A stretch of DNA of 64,000 bases, taken from Gemmatirosa kalamazoonensis (GTDB taxonomy: Bacteria; Gemmatimonadota; Gemmatimonadetes; Gemmatimonadales; Gemmatimonadaceae). This document shows positions 49,806 to 60,124 of the stretch, piece after piece. The stretch is from the NCBI RefSeq assembly GCF_000522985.1, contig NZ_CP007128.1:2402220-2466219 (forward strand), given 5' to 3'. The number at the start of each line of letters is the position of its first letter. Positions within the stretch are counted from its first letter, which is position 1. The notes below the pieces were generated by a model, which saw nothing but the letters and a program-made list of their open reading frames with translations, was not told the DNA's origin and did not search any database. A program made the translations under genes and the position numbers.

Positions 49806-51449
49806 CCCGGCCGCGTGGCCGTCCTTGCGCGGGTCGGAGCCGGCGGCGTAGCCCTTCGGCAGCTTGATGATGGCCTGCGCGCCGCCGAACGCGGTGCGGC
49901 GCTCGTCGGCGATCTCGTGGCCCATCGCGGCGAGCGCGGCGCGCACGCTGTCGCCGATCGCCGGCTCGAGCGCGACGCTCAACCCGTTCAGGTGCCGGAA
50001 GCGCGGTGCGTCGATCGCCTGCTGCACGTCCATGCCGAAGACGAACATGTTGATCAGGAACTGCGCGTGCCCCTGCGCCTGCATCGCGCCGCCCATGAGG
50101 CCGAAGCTCATGTACGGCTGATCGTCCTTCGTGACGAATCCCGGGATGAGCGTGTGGAACGGCCGCTTGCCCGGCGCGACGGTGTTCGGCAGCCCGGGAT
50201 CCATCGTGAAGCCGGCGCCGCGATCGTGCAGCGCGAAGCCGGTGCCGGGCACCACGATCCCCGACCCGAACTCGTCGAACAGCGAGTTGATGAACGACAC
50301 CATGTTGCCGGCGCTGTCGGCGACGGTGAGGTAGATCGTCTCGCTCGCCGTCTGCGCGGGGCCGGCCTCGACGCGGCTCTGCGCACGGTGCTCGTCGAGA
50401 TGGCTCCGCCGCTCGGCGATGAACGCGTCCGACAGCATGCGTTCGGCGGGCATGGTGAGGTGCTCCGCGTCGCCGACGTAGCGCGCGAGGTCCGCGTACG
50501 CGAGCTTCTTCGCCTCGATGAGGTGGTGCAGGTAGGTGGGCGAGTTGTGCCCCATCGCCTTCAGGTCGTACGCGTCGAGGATGCGGAGCATCTCGAGCGC
50601 GGCGATCCCCTGGTTGTTCGGCGGCAGCTCCCACACGCGGTAGCCCTTGAACGTGGTGGAGATCGGCGTCACCCACGTGGGCTTGTTCGCCTTCAGGTCG
50701 TCGAGCGTGATGAAGCCGCCGAGCTCCTGCACGCGCGCGACGATGCGCTGACCGAGCGTGCCGCCGTAGAGCGCGTCGGGCCCCTCGGCGGCGATCTGCC
50801 GCAGCGTGCGCGCGAGGTCGGGGTTGCGGAACCAGTCGCCGGCCTTCGGCGTCTTGCCGTTCACGAGGAACGTCGCGCGCGCGCCCTCGTCGCGCGCGAG
50901 GACGTCGGCCTGTCCCGCCCAGTCGTTCGAGATGACCGGGGTGACGACGAACCCCTCGTCGGCGTAGTGGATCGCGGGCTGCACGGCCTGGGCGAGCGTG
51001 ATGGTGCCGTACTTGGAGAGCAGCTCCTGCCATCCCGCGAGCGCGCCGGGCACGGTGACGGTCTCGATGCCGCGCGACGGCATGCGCGTGCGACCGCGCT
51101 TCACCAGCTCGTCGCGCGACATGAGCGAGCCCGCGCGTCCGCTCGCGTTCAGCGCGACGAGGCGGTGCTCCTTCGCGATCCACACGAGCGCGAACATGTC
51201 GCCGCCGACGCCGGTCATCATCGGCTCGACGACGGCCAGCGTCGCCGCCGCCGTGACGGCGGCGTCGATGGCGTTGCCGCCCTTCTGCAGCACGTTCAGC
51301 GCGGCCGTCGTGGCGAGCGGCTGGCTCGTGGCGGCGACGCCGTGCGGCGCGTAGACCACCGAGCGGCCGGCCATGGTGAGCGGGCGCTGGGCGGGCAGGG
51401 TGAGCGGCGCCGCGAGCAGCGCGGCGAGGAGGACGGTCGGTCGACGCAT
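49800..51449 (-). CDS. ggt: gamma-glutamyltransferase
   Basis: A 549-residue exported proenzyme (signal at 1-20). GVGGDMFALVWIAKEHRLVA and the autoprocessing site before the catalytic Thr in ASETIYLTVADSAGNMVSFI define GGT; FDEFGSGIVVPGTGFALHDR, KRPFHTLIPGFVT and GLMGGAMQAQGHAQFLINM follow. It transfers or hydrolyses the gamma-glutamyl group of glutathione and related compounds in the periplasm. The length and motifs are complete. Confidence 0.9.
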   Translation of the reverse strand: MRRPTVLLAALLAAPLTLPAQRPLTMAGRSVVYAPHGVAATSQPLATTAALNVLQKGGNAIDAAVTAAATLAVVEPMMTGVGGDMFALVWIAKEHRLVALNASGRAGSLMSRDELVKRGRTRMPSRGIETVTVPGALAGWQELLSKYGTITLAQAVQPAIHYADEGFVVTPVISNDWAGQADVLARDEGARATFLVNGKTPKAGDWFRNPDLARTLRQIAAEGPDALYGGTLGQRIVARVQELGGFITLDDLKANKPTWVTPISTTFKGYRVWELPPNNQGIAALEMLRILDAYDLKAMGHNSPTYLHHLIEAKKLAYADLARYVGDAEHLTMPAERMLSDAFIAERRSHLDEHRAQSRVEAGPAQTASETIYLTVADSAGNMVSFINSLFDEFGSGIVVPGTGFALHDRGAGFTMDPGLPNTVAPGKRPFHTLIPGFVTKDDQPYMSFGLMGGAMQAQGHAQFLINMFVFGMDVQQAIDAPRFRHLNGLSVALEPAIGDSVRAALAAMGHEIADERRTAFGGAQAIIKLPKGYAAGSDPRKDGHAAGY

Positions 51450-51539
51450 GGAGGCTGTTGGTGGGGAGACGACGCAAGCTACCGCGGGGACCGCACGCCG
51501 CCATCGGTCGCGGACGTGGCGGGAGCGGCGCCCGGCCGG

Positions 51540-51668
51540 GACTCCACGTACGAGTTTCTGGAGGACTGAAGGAGGACTGAAGAAGGAGAACACCAACAGA
51601 GTTGTTGGTCCTTCTTCAGTCCTCCTTCAGTCCTTCTTCAGTCCCACGAACACTCGTACGTGGAGTCC
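51540..51668. repeat. long hairpin with tandem GGAGGACTGAA units
   Basis: The outer stem GGACTCCACGTACGAG/CTCGTACGTGGAGTCC encloses an inner stem of two to three GGAGGACTGAAG copies and their complement. The tip is CACCAACAGAGTTGTTGGT. It lies in the 238-bp gap between the ggt start and the DUF2961 stop; nothing else is evident there. Confidence 0.92.
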
Positions 51669-51687
51669 AGGACGGGCCACACCACGC

Positions 51688-53181
51688 CTAACGGACGCGT
51701 CGCAGCTCGATCGCGTCGATCCCGACGAGGTACCCGTCGGAGTAGCCGTGCGCGCGCGGGTCCTTGCCGACGATCTCCAGCACGAGCGCGTTGTCGCCCG
51801 CGCGCAGCGGCACGCGGCCGAGCGACACCGGCCCCATCGCCTCGACGTGCGGCGCGTAGCCGTGCACCACGGGCGAGAGCGTGTGGCCGTTCACGCTGAG
51901 CCGCACGTCGCCGTAGTCGGGAGCGCGCGTGAAGCGGCCCACGAGCTCGTAGGTGCCGGCGGCGGGCGCGCGGAGCGGCAGCGTGAGGCGGGCGCCGGGG
52001 CGCGCCTCGACCCACCAGAGCTGCGAAGCGCCGCTCCACCCCGCGGAGTCGCCCTCCCACGCCATCATGTCCTGCGCCTGCACCCGGCCCGCGGTGGCGC
52101 GCGCGGCGCCTAACAGCGACTCCGCCTCGATCGCGCCGGGCACGCGCATCGGCGGCACGGGCTCGTACGGCAGCAGCTCCGCGGGGAGCGGCGGGAACGC
52201 GCGGTGCGGGTGCGTCTGGTACCAGAACGCCACCGAGCTGTAGTCGGTGCCGGGCGCGTCGTTCGTGCCGCCATGCTCGATCGTGAATCGGAGCGAGCGC
52301 GCGAACGGGATCGGATCCTCGATGTGCCAGCGGTACGCGCTCACGCGGCCCGAGAGCGAGTCCTTGATCGTGAGCCCGTGGTAGAGCGACGAGTACGGGC
52401 CGCGATCGAAGTACCAGCCCGACGAGAAGTAGTCCTCGGTGCCCGTACCGATCACGCTCGGTGTCGTCTCGCCGTCGACGAACACGCGCTCGTCGCCCTC
52501 GAGGTACCAGAGCGCGCGGCCGCGACGCGGCTGCATCGAGAGCACCGTGCCGACGTACTGCCCGCGTCCCTCGGCCTCCAGCAGCGTGACCGGCGTGCCG
52601 CGCGTGGTCGTCACGCGGCGGAACTGCGCGTGGAAGTAGAGCGCGCTGTCGGGCACCGCGTCGCGCGCCTCCACGTCGACGTTGAAGTAGAACGCGCCGA
52701 CCGGCACGGTGGCGCGGTTCTCCACCGTGATGCGCGCGTGGCGGCGGAACGGCATCGCCCAGTACGTGTCGTAGCCGCCGCTCGTCATGTTGACCGGCGC
52801 CGACGTGAACTGCCGCCACTCGCCGAAGCCGACGCCGAAGAAGTCGGTGATCGGCACCTCCACCGACGGCTCGGGCTCGTCGTCCCACCAGCAGCGGACG
52901 ATGAGCTGTCGCTGGATGGCGACGCTGTTGCGCGGCGCGATGGTGACCCACCACCGCCTCACGATGCCGGCGCCGCGATGATCGACGAGCGTGAGCGTGC
53001 CGCCAGGTGGGATGGCGCGCGCGTCGTCGTTGCCGCCGGTGGTGTCGCGGCTGGAGTAGTGGACGACGTGCGCCGCGCGGGGCAGCGTGAGCGCGTCGAG
53101 CGCGCCGGCGGGCGGCTGCGCCGAGGCCGCGCGCGCGATGGCGCACAGTGCGGCGGTGGTCACGAACGTCGATCGGTTCAC
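51688..53181 (-). CDS. DUF2961 (GH172-type) glycoside hydrolase-like protein
   Basis: A 497-residue exported protein with signal at 1-21. The jelly-roll core carries DHRGAGIVRRWWVTIAPRNS, DDEPEPSVEVPITDFFGVGF, YFNVDVEARD, IGTGTEDYFSSGWYF and YHGLTIKDSLSGRVSAYRWH, as in DUF2961. Members of this family (GH172) act on difructose anhydrides and alpha-D-arabinofuranosides. The final 120 residues form a separate carbohydrate-binding-like beta domain. Start GTG at 53181. The stop TAG lies within a CGTTAGGC octamer. The exact glycan is unknown. Confidence 0.82.
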   Translation of the reverse strand: MNRSTFVTTAALCAIARAASAQPPAGALDALTLPRAAHVVHYSSRDTTGGNDDARAIPPGGTLTLVDHRGAGIVRRWWVTIAPRNSVAIQRQLIVRCWWDDEPEPSVEVPITDFFGVGFGEWRQFTSAPVNMTSGGYDTYWAMPFRRHARITVENRATVPVGAFYFNVDVEARDAVPDSALYFHAQFRRVTTTRGTPVTLLEAEGRGQYVGTVLSMQPRRGRALWYLEGDERVFVDGETTPSVIGTGTEDYFSSGWYFDRGPYSSLYHGLTIKDSLSGRVSAYRWHIEDPIPFARSLRFTIEHGGTNDAPGTDYSSVAFWYQTHPHRAFPPLPAELLPYEPVPPMRVPGAIEAESLLGAARATAGRVQAQDMMAWEGDSAGWSGASQLWWVEARPGARLTLPLRAPAAGTYELVGRFTRAPDYGDVRLSVNGHTLSPVVHGYAPHVEAMGPVSLGRVPLRAGDNALVLEIVGKDPRAHGYSDGYLVGIDAIELRRVR

Positions 53182-53246
53182 GCCTTGCCTCCTCGTGGGC
53201 CGCCGGTCATCTTCGCGCCTCGGACACGAGCGAGGAGCGAGCGGAG

Positions 53247-55330
<2,084 letters not shown>

Positions 55331-55346
<16 letters not shown>

Positions 55347-55780
55347 ACGGCGCCGCGCGCGACGTGACGTCACCCGCCGCGGCGCGGCTGCTCGACGTGC
55401 TGCGCGAGGAGTGCGGGCTCACGGGCACGAAGGAGGGGTGCGGCGAGGGGGAGTGCGGCGCGTGCACGGTGCTCGTCGACGGCGAGGCGGTCTGCTCGTG
55501 CATCGTGCCGGTGGCACAGGTGGACGGTGCCGACGTGCGGACGATCGAGGGGCTCGGCGACGACGACCCGCTGCAGCACCTGTTCATGAACGAGGTGGGC
55601 GCGCAGTGCGGCATCTGCACGCCGGGGATGATCATGGCCGCGCTGACGTTGGGCGAGCGGCCCACGCTCGACGACGTGAAGACCGCGCTCGCCGGCAACC
55701 TCTGTCGGTGCACGGGCTACGGCGCGATCTATCGCGCGGTGCTGAAGTGGCGCGGCGTGCCGCCGGAGACGGCGACGTGA
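55331..55780 (+). CDS. xanthine dehydrogenase [2Fe-2S] subunit
   Basis: A 149-residue protein with two [2Fe-2S] clusters. The plant-type motif is GCGEGECGACTVLVDGEAVC; the second is CGICTPGMIMAAL together with LAGNLCRCTGYGAIYRAVL. It passes electrons from the molybdenum subunit to FAD. It is embedded in the three-gene operon with overlaps on both sides. Confidence 0.92.
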
Positions 55781-56595
55781 GAACGGCGACGTCGGGACTC
55801 GACCTCGCGCGTGCGACATCGGTGGACGAGGCGCTGCGCATCCTGCGCGACGAGCCGCGCATGCCCGTCGCCGGCGCGACCGACGTGTACGTGGGACTCA
55901 ACTTCGGCACGCTGCCGCAGACGCGATTCCTAGACATCTGGGGGTGCGACGAGCTGCGCGCGATCCGCGTCCACGGCGACACGCTGTCGCTCGGCGCGCT
56001 CGTCACCTACACGGCGTGCATCGCGTCGCCGCTCGTGCGCGAGTGGCTGCCGATGCTCGTCGAGGCGTCGCGGCTCGTGGGCGGCGTGCAGATCCAGAAT
56101 CGCGGGACGTTGGGCGGCAACCTCGCGAACGCGTCGCCGGCGGGCGACTCGCTCCCCGTGCTGGCGGCGGCGGATGCGACGGTCGTGCTGCGCTCCCTGT
56201 CCGGCGAGCGCCGAGTGCCGGTGACGGCGTTCTTCACCGGATACCGCGCGACGGTGCTGCGACCGGAGGAGCTGATCGTGGCCATCGAGGTGCCGCACGT
56301 CGAGGGGCGACAGTGGTTCCGCAAGGTCGGCACGCGCGCGGCGCAGGCGATCTCGAAGGTCGTCATCGCCGCCGTCCGCGGGCCGTCGCCGCGCATCGCA
56401 TTGGGCAGCGTGGCGCCGACCATGGTGCGGGCCCACGACACGGAGCGCGCGCTCGCGTCGGGCGCGTCGATCGACGACGCGGCGAACATCCTCGGCCGCG
56501 AGATCGCGCCGATCGACGACGTGCGGTCGACGGGCGACTACCGGCGCACGGTGGCGATGAACCTGCTGCGGCGGTTCTGGAGCGAGACGGCGTGA
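55777..56595 (+). CDS. xanthine dehydrogenase FAD-binding subunit
   Basis: A 272-residue protein of the CoxM/XdhB FAD family: PVAGATDVYVGLNFGTLPQT, VGGVQIQNRGTLGGNLANAS (FAD pyrophosphate loop), PAGDSLPVLAAADATVVLRS and the C-terminal CO-dehydrogenase-like domain ending RRFWSETA. The GTG start overlaps the preceding stop (GTGA). It completes the xanthine dehydrogenase. No xdhC maturation gene is in the window. Confidence 0.9.
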   Translation: MRTATSGLDLARATSVDEALRILRDEPRMPVAGATDVYVGLNFGTLPQTRFLDIWGCDELRAIRVHGDTLSLGALVTYTACIASPLVREWLPMLVEASRLVGGVQIQNRGTLGGNLANASPAGDSLPVLAAADATVVLRSLSGERRVPVTAFFTGYRATVLRPEELIVAIEVPHVEGRQWFRKVGTRAAQAISKVVIAAVRGPSPRIALGSVAPTMVRAHDTERALASGASIDDAANILGREIAPIDDVRSTGDYRRTVAMNLLRRFWSETA

Positions 56596-56609
56596 CGTGC
56601 CTTTCATGC

Positions 56610-56688
56610 TCACGCGGAGCCGCGGAGAACGCGGAGAACGGCCACGACAATTGGCGTTCTCCGCGTTCTCCGCGTCTCCGCGTGAGAC
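56610..56688. repeat. hairpin of GCGGAGAAC units
   Basis: TCACGCGGAGCCGCGGAGAA plus CGCGGAGAACG pairs with CGTTCTCCGCG and TTCTCCGCGTCTCCGCGTGA. The tip is GCCACGACAATTGGC. It stands between the xanthine dehydrogenase operon and the allantoinase gene, both on the plus strand. Confidence 0.92.
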
Positions 56689-56697
56689 CGCCGAGTG

Positions 56698-57975
56698 ATG
56701 TGGCTGCGTAGCCGCCGCGTGGTGACGGCGAAGGGGGTGCACGCGGCGAGCGTGCACGTTGTCGACGGTCGCATCGTGAGCGTGTCGACGTGGGACGACG
56801 CGTCGGCCGACGTGATCGACGTCGGCGACGACGTCGTCATGCCCGGTCTCGTCGACACGCACGTGCACGTGAACGAGCCCGGTCGCACCGAGTGGGAGGG
56901 GTTCGCGACCGCGACGCGCGCCGCCGCGGCGGGCGGCGTGACGACGATCCTCGACATGCCGCTGAACGCCGTCCCCGCGACGACGACCGCCGCGGCGCTG
57001 GAGGCGAAGCGCGACGCCGCGCGCGGCAACACGGCGGTGCACGTCGAGTACATCGGCGGCGTCGTGCCCGGGAATGCGGGAGAGCTGGAAGGGCTGCGCG
57101 ACGCGGGCGTGCGCGCGTTCAAGTGCTTCCTGTCGCCGAGCGGCGTGGACGAGTTCGGGCACGTGACGGAGGCCGACCTGCGGGAAGCGTTCCCCGTGCT
57201 GCAGTCGTTAGGCCTCCCGCTGATGGTGCACGCCGAGGACCCCGCATGCCTGCTGGAGGCGCCGGCCGGTGGGTCGCGCCGCTACCTCGACTGGCTCGCG
57301 AGCCGCCCCGCGCAGGCCGAGCGCTCGGCCATCACGATGCTCGTGCGGCTCATGGAGCGGTGGCCGACCCCCGTGCACGTCGTGCACCTGTCGTCGGCGG
57401 GCTCGTTGGGCATCGTGGCGGACGCACGCGCGCGCGGCCTGCCGCTCACGGTGGAGACGTGCCCGCACTACCTCACGTTCGCGGCCGAGGAGATCCCCGA
57501 CGGCGCGACGGAGTACAAGTGCGCGCCGCCGATCCGCCGGACGACGGAGCGCGACGCGCTGTGGGAGGCGCTGCTCGACGGCGAGATCGATCTCGTGGCG
57601 AGCGACCACTCGCCCTGTCCGCCCGCCATGAAGGGGAGCGACGGCGACTTCTTCGCTGCGTGGGGCGGCATCGCGTCGCTGCAGTTAGGCCTGTCCGCGG
57701 TGTGGACCGGCGCGCGTGCCCGCGGCGTCGGCGTCGAGCGGCTCACCGAGTGGATGAGCGCCGCGCCGGCGCGGCTCGCGGGGCTGCACGACAGGAAGGG
57801 ACGCATCGCGCCGGGCTACGACGCCGATCTCGTGATGTGGGATCCGGATGCATCGTTCGTCGTGGACGCCGCGCGACTGCACCATCGGCATCCGGTGACG
57901 CCGTACGCGGGCCGCGAGCTGTTCGGCGTCGTGCGGCGGACGTACGTCGGTGGCAGGATCGTGTACGATGGCTGA
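56698..57975 (+). CDS. allB: allantoinase
   Basis: A 425-residue cyclic amidohydrolase. Metal ligands: GLVDTHVHVNEPGRTEWEGF (HxH), carbamylated Lys in VRAFKCFLSPSG, His in LMVHAED and VHVVHLSSAGSLG, and Asp in DLVASDHSPCPPAMKG. The sequence -VNEPGRTEWEGF- is typical of allantoinase rather than dihydroorotase. It opens allantoin to allantoate, linking the uricase/HIU/OHCU enzymes to allantoicase. Start ATG 56698 (GTG three bases upstream also possible). Flanked on both sides by repeat hairpins. Confidence 0.93.
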   Translation: MWLRSRRVVTAKGVHAASVHVVDGRIVSVSTWDDASADVIDVGDDVVMPGLVDTHVHVNEPGRTEWEGFATATRAAAAGGVTTILDMPLNAVPATTTAAALEAKRDAARGNTAVHVEYIGGVVPGNAGELEGLRDAGVRAFKCFLSPSGVDEFGHVTEADLREAFPVLQSLGLPLMVHAEDPACLLEAPAGGSRRYLDWLASRPAQAERSAITMLVRLMERWPTPVHVVHLSSAGSLGIVADARARGLPLTVETCPHYLTFAAEEIPDGATEYKCAPPIRRTTERDALWEALLDGEIDLVASDHSPCPPAMKGSDGDFFAAWGGIASLQLGLSAVWTGARARGVGVERLTEWMSAAPARLAGLHDRKGRIAPGYDADLVMWDPDASFVVDAARLHHRHPVTPYAGRELFGVVRRTYVGGRIVYDG

Positions 57976-57981
57976 GCGAGC

Positions 57982-58146
57982 GCACGCGGAGCCGCGGAGC
58001 ACGCGGAGCACACCATTGAACCGCAGAGGGCGCAGAGAACGCAGAGGAGACCAACAAGAATTGGCTCGCCTCTGCGTCCTCTGCGTCCTCTGTGGTTGAC
58101 ACACACAGCCGAGGCAGTTCTCCGCGTTCTCCGCGCCTCCGCGTGA
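57982..58146. repeat. two-layer nested hairpin (GCGGAGNAC outer, GCAGAGAAC inner)
   Basis: The outer arms are CACGCGGAGCCGCGGAGCAC (57983) and CTCCGCGTTCTCCGCGCC... ending GCGTGAG at 58146. The inner arms are TTGAACCGCAGAGGGCGCAG and its match CTGCGTCCTCTGTGGTTGA. The tip is GAGACCAACAAGAATTGGCTC. It lies between allB and the allantoicase gene. Confidence 0.92.
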
Positions 58147-58162
58147 GACACTCCAGCACGAC

Positions 58163-59140
58163 ATGACCGACTTCACCGATCTTCCCGATCTCGCCGGCGA
58201 GCGCTTCGGCGGCGCCGTCATCGCGGCGAACGACGAGTTCTTCGCGCCGAAGGACGCGCTCGTGAAGCCCAACGCGCCCGAGTGGCGCGAGGGCGTGTAC
58301 ACGGAGCGCGGCAAGTGGATGGACGGCTGGGAGACGCGCCGCCGTCGCTCGCCCGGCCACGACTGGGCGATCGTGCGGCTCGGCATGCCCGGCGTCGTGC
58401 GCGGCGTCGTGATCGACACGAGCTTCTTCACCGGCAACTACCCCGAGCGCGCGAGCCTCGACGCGTGCGCGCTGGATGGAACGCCGGGCGCCGAGGTGCT
58501 CACGACCCAGGACGTCGGCTGGGAGCCGCTGCTCGGCATGTCGAGGCTCCACGGGAACGCGCGCAACGCGTTCGAGGTCGACGGCGATCGTCGGATCACG
58601 CACCTGCGGCTGAACATCTTCCCCGACGGGGGTGTCGCGCGGCTCCGCGTGCACGGCGACGTGGTGCCCGACGAGCGCGTGTTCGCGCGCGGCGAGGTGG
58701 ATCTCGCGGCGATGGAGCTCGGCGGCTTCGTGGTGTCGTGCAGCGACATGCACTACGGCCACCGCCAGAACCTCATCCTCCCCGGCCGCTCGACGCACAT
58801 GGGGGACGGCTGGGAGACGAAGCGTCGCCGCGGCCCGGGGCACGACTGGTCGATCGTGCGCCTCGCGCGGCGCGGCGTGCTGTCGCGTGTGGAGCTCGAC
58901 ACCGACCACTTCAAGGGCAACGCGCCCGGGAGCTGCATGCTGGAATCCTGCGACGCGCCCGAGGGCTTCGACGCCGAGCGCGCGACGTGGCGGCCGCTCG
59001 TGCCCGCGACGCCGCTCGAGCCGCACGCCCGCCACACGTTCGACGTGGACTCGGCCGAGCCGGCGACGCACGTCAGGCTCAACATCTATCCCGACGGCGG
59101 CGTGGCGCGGCTGCGGCTGTTCGGGACCGTTGCGCAGTGA
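58163..59140 (+). CDS. alc: allantoicase
   Basis: A 325-residue protein made of two similar jelly-roll halves, as in allantoicases: FTDLPDLAGERFGGAVIAAN, MDGWETRRRRSPGHDWAIVR, TSFFTGNYPERASLDACAL in half one; SCSDMHYGHRQNLILPGRST, MGDGWETKRRRGPGHDWSIV, DTDHFKGNAPGSCMLESCDA in half two. It cleaves allantoate to ureidoglycolate and urea. No ureidoglycolate lyase or urease is seen within the window. Confidence 0.95.
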   Translation: MTDFTDLPDLAGERFGGAVIAANDEFFAPKDALVKPNAPEWREGVYTERGKWMDGWETRRRRSPGHDWAIVRLGMPGVVRGVVIDTSFFTGNYPERASLDACALDGTPGAEVLTTQDVGWEPLLGMSRLHGNARNAFEVDGDRRITHLRLNIFPDGGVARLRVHGDVVPDERVFARGEVDLAAMELGGFVVSCSDMHYGHRQNLILPGRSTHMGDGWETKRRRGPGHDWSIVRLARRGVLSRVELDTDHFKGNAPGSCMLESCDAPEGFDAERATWRPLVPATPLEPHARHTFDVDSAEPATHVRLNIYPDGGVARLRLFGTVAQ

Positions 59141-59149
59141 ACGGCATGT

Positions 59150-59226
59150 CTCACGCGGAGCCACGGAGGACGCGGAGAACGACCAAGCTCGTTGGTGTTC
59201 TCCGCGTGCTCCGCGGCTCCGCGTGA
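59150..59226. repeat. hairpin of ACGGAGGAC/GCGGAGAAC units
   Basis: TCACGCGGAGCCACGGAGGA-CGCGGAGAAC pairs with GTTCTCCGCGTGCTCCGCGG-CTCCGCGTGA. The tip is GACCAAGCTCGTTGGTG. It lies between the allantoicase and OHCU decarboxylase genes. Confidence 0.92.
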
Positions 59227-59248
59227 GCCGAAACAGCCACAGGTCCTC

Positions 59249-59767
59249 ATGCCCGATGTATCCGACTTCGACGACCTCCCGTCGGCGCGCGCGGCGGATC
59301 TGATCCGCCCCTGTTGCGGCGCGAGCCGCTGGGTCGCGGAGATGGTCGCGCGGCGGCCGTTCGGCACGCTCGACGAGCTGCTCGCCGCCGCCGACGAGGT
59401 GTGGTGGGCGCTGGAGCCCGACGACTGGCGCGAGGCGTTCGCGCATCACCCGCGGATCGGCGAGCGCGCGGCCGCGGTGCCGCAGGACGCGCGCGGCGCC
59501 GCGTGGTCCGCCGGCGAGCAGGCGCGCGTCGGCGACGCGGCGAGCGACGTACGGGCCGAGCTCGCGGAGGCGAACCGCGCGTACGAGCGGCGGTTCGGAC
59601 ACATCTACATCGTCTGCGCCGCGGGGAAGGGCGCCGACGAGCTGCTCGCGACGGCGCGCGCGCGGCTCGCGAACGACCCCGACACCGAGCTGCGCGTGGC
59701 CGCCGAGGAGCAGCGGAAGATCACGCGGCTCAGGCTCGAGAAGCTCTTTCGCGAGGGGCCGGAATGA
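59249..59767 (+). CDS. uraD: OHCU decarboxylase
   Basis: A 172-residue all-helical protein of the 2-oxo-4-hydroxy-4-carboxy-5-ureidoimidazoline decarboxylase family. Key features: CCGASRWVAEMVARRPFG, HHPRIGER (catalytic His within AHHPRIGE), and FGHIYIVCAAGKGADELL near the C terminus. It makes (S)-allantoin from OHCU. The ATGA overlap with the HIU hydrolase gene shows co-translation. Confidence 0.94.
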   Translation: MPDVSDFDDLPSARAADLIRPCCGASRWVAEMVARRPFGTLDELLAAADEVWWALEPDDWREAFAHHPRIGERAAAVPQDARGAAWSAGEQARVGDAASDVRAELAEANRAYERRFGHIYIVCAAGKGADELLATARARLANDPDTELRVAAEEQRKITRLRLEKLFREGPE

Positions 59768-60102
59768 GCACCGTCAGCACCCACGTCCTCGACACCGCGT
59801 CCGGCCGGCCGGCGGCGGCGGTGGCCGTCACGCTGGAGCGCGTGGAGGGCGACGCCGCGGTCGCGTTAGGCAGCGGCGTCACCGACGCGGACGGCCGGCT
59901 GCGCGACTTCGGCCCGGGGGCCGCGCTGAGCGAGGGCACGTACCGGCTCCGGTTCGACGTCGGCGCGTACTTCACGCGCGGCGGGCGCGACGCGTTCTAC
60001 CCGGAGGTCGTCGTGTGCTTCCGCGTGGCGGCGGGCGACGAGCATTATCACGTGCCGCTGCTGCTCGGCCCGTACGGCTACACGACCTATCGAGGCAGCT
60101 GA
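59764..60102 (+). CDS. uraH: 5-hydroxyisourate hydrolase (transthyretin-like)
   Basis: A 112-residue protein. N-terminal STHVLDTASGRPAAAVAVTL includes the signature His, RLRF near the middle, HYHVPLLL and the C-terminal YRGS signature. All catalytic residues (two His, Arg, Ser tail) are visible. It hydrolyses 5-hydroxyisourate from urate oxidase to OHCU. It overlaps uraD by four bases. Confidence 0.95.
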   Translation: MSTVSTHVLDTASGRPAAAVAVTLERVEGDAAVALGSGVTDADGRLRDFGPGAALSEGTYRLRFDVGAYFTRGGRDAFYPEVVVCFRVAAGDEHYHVPLLLGPYGYTTYRGS

Positions 60103-60124
60103 CTCACCCACACGGAGGAGAGCC

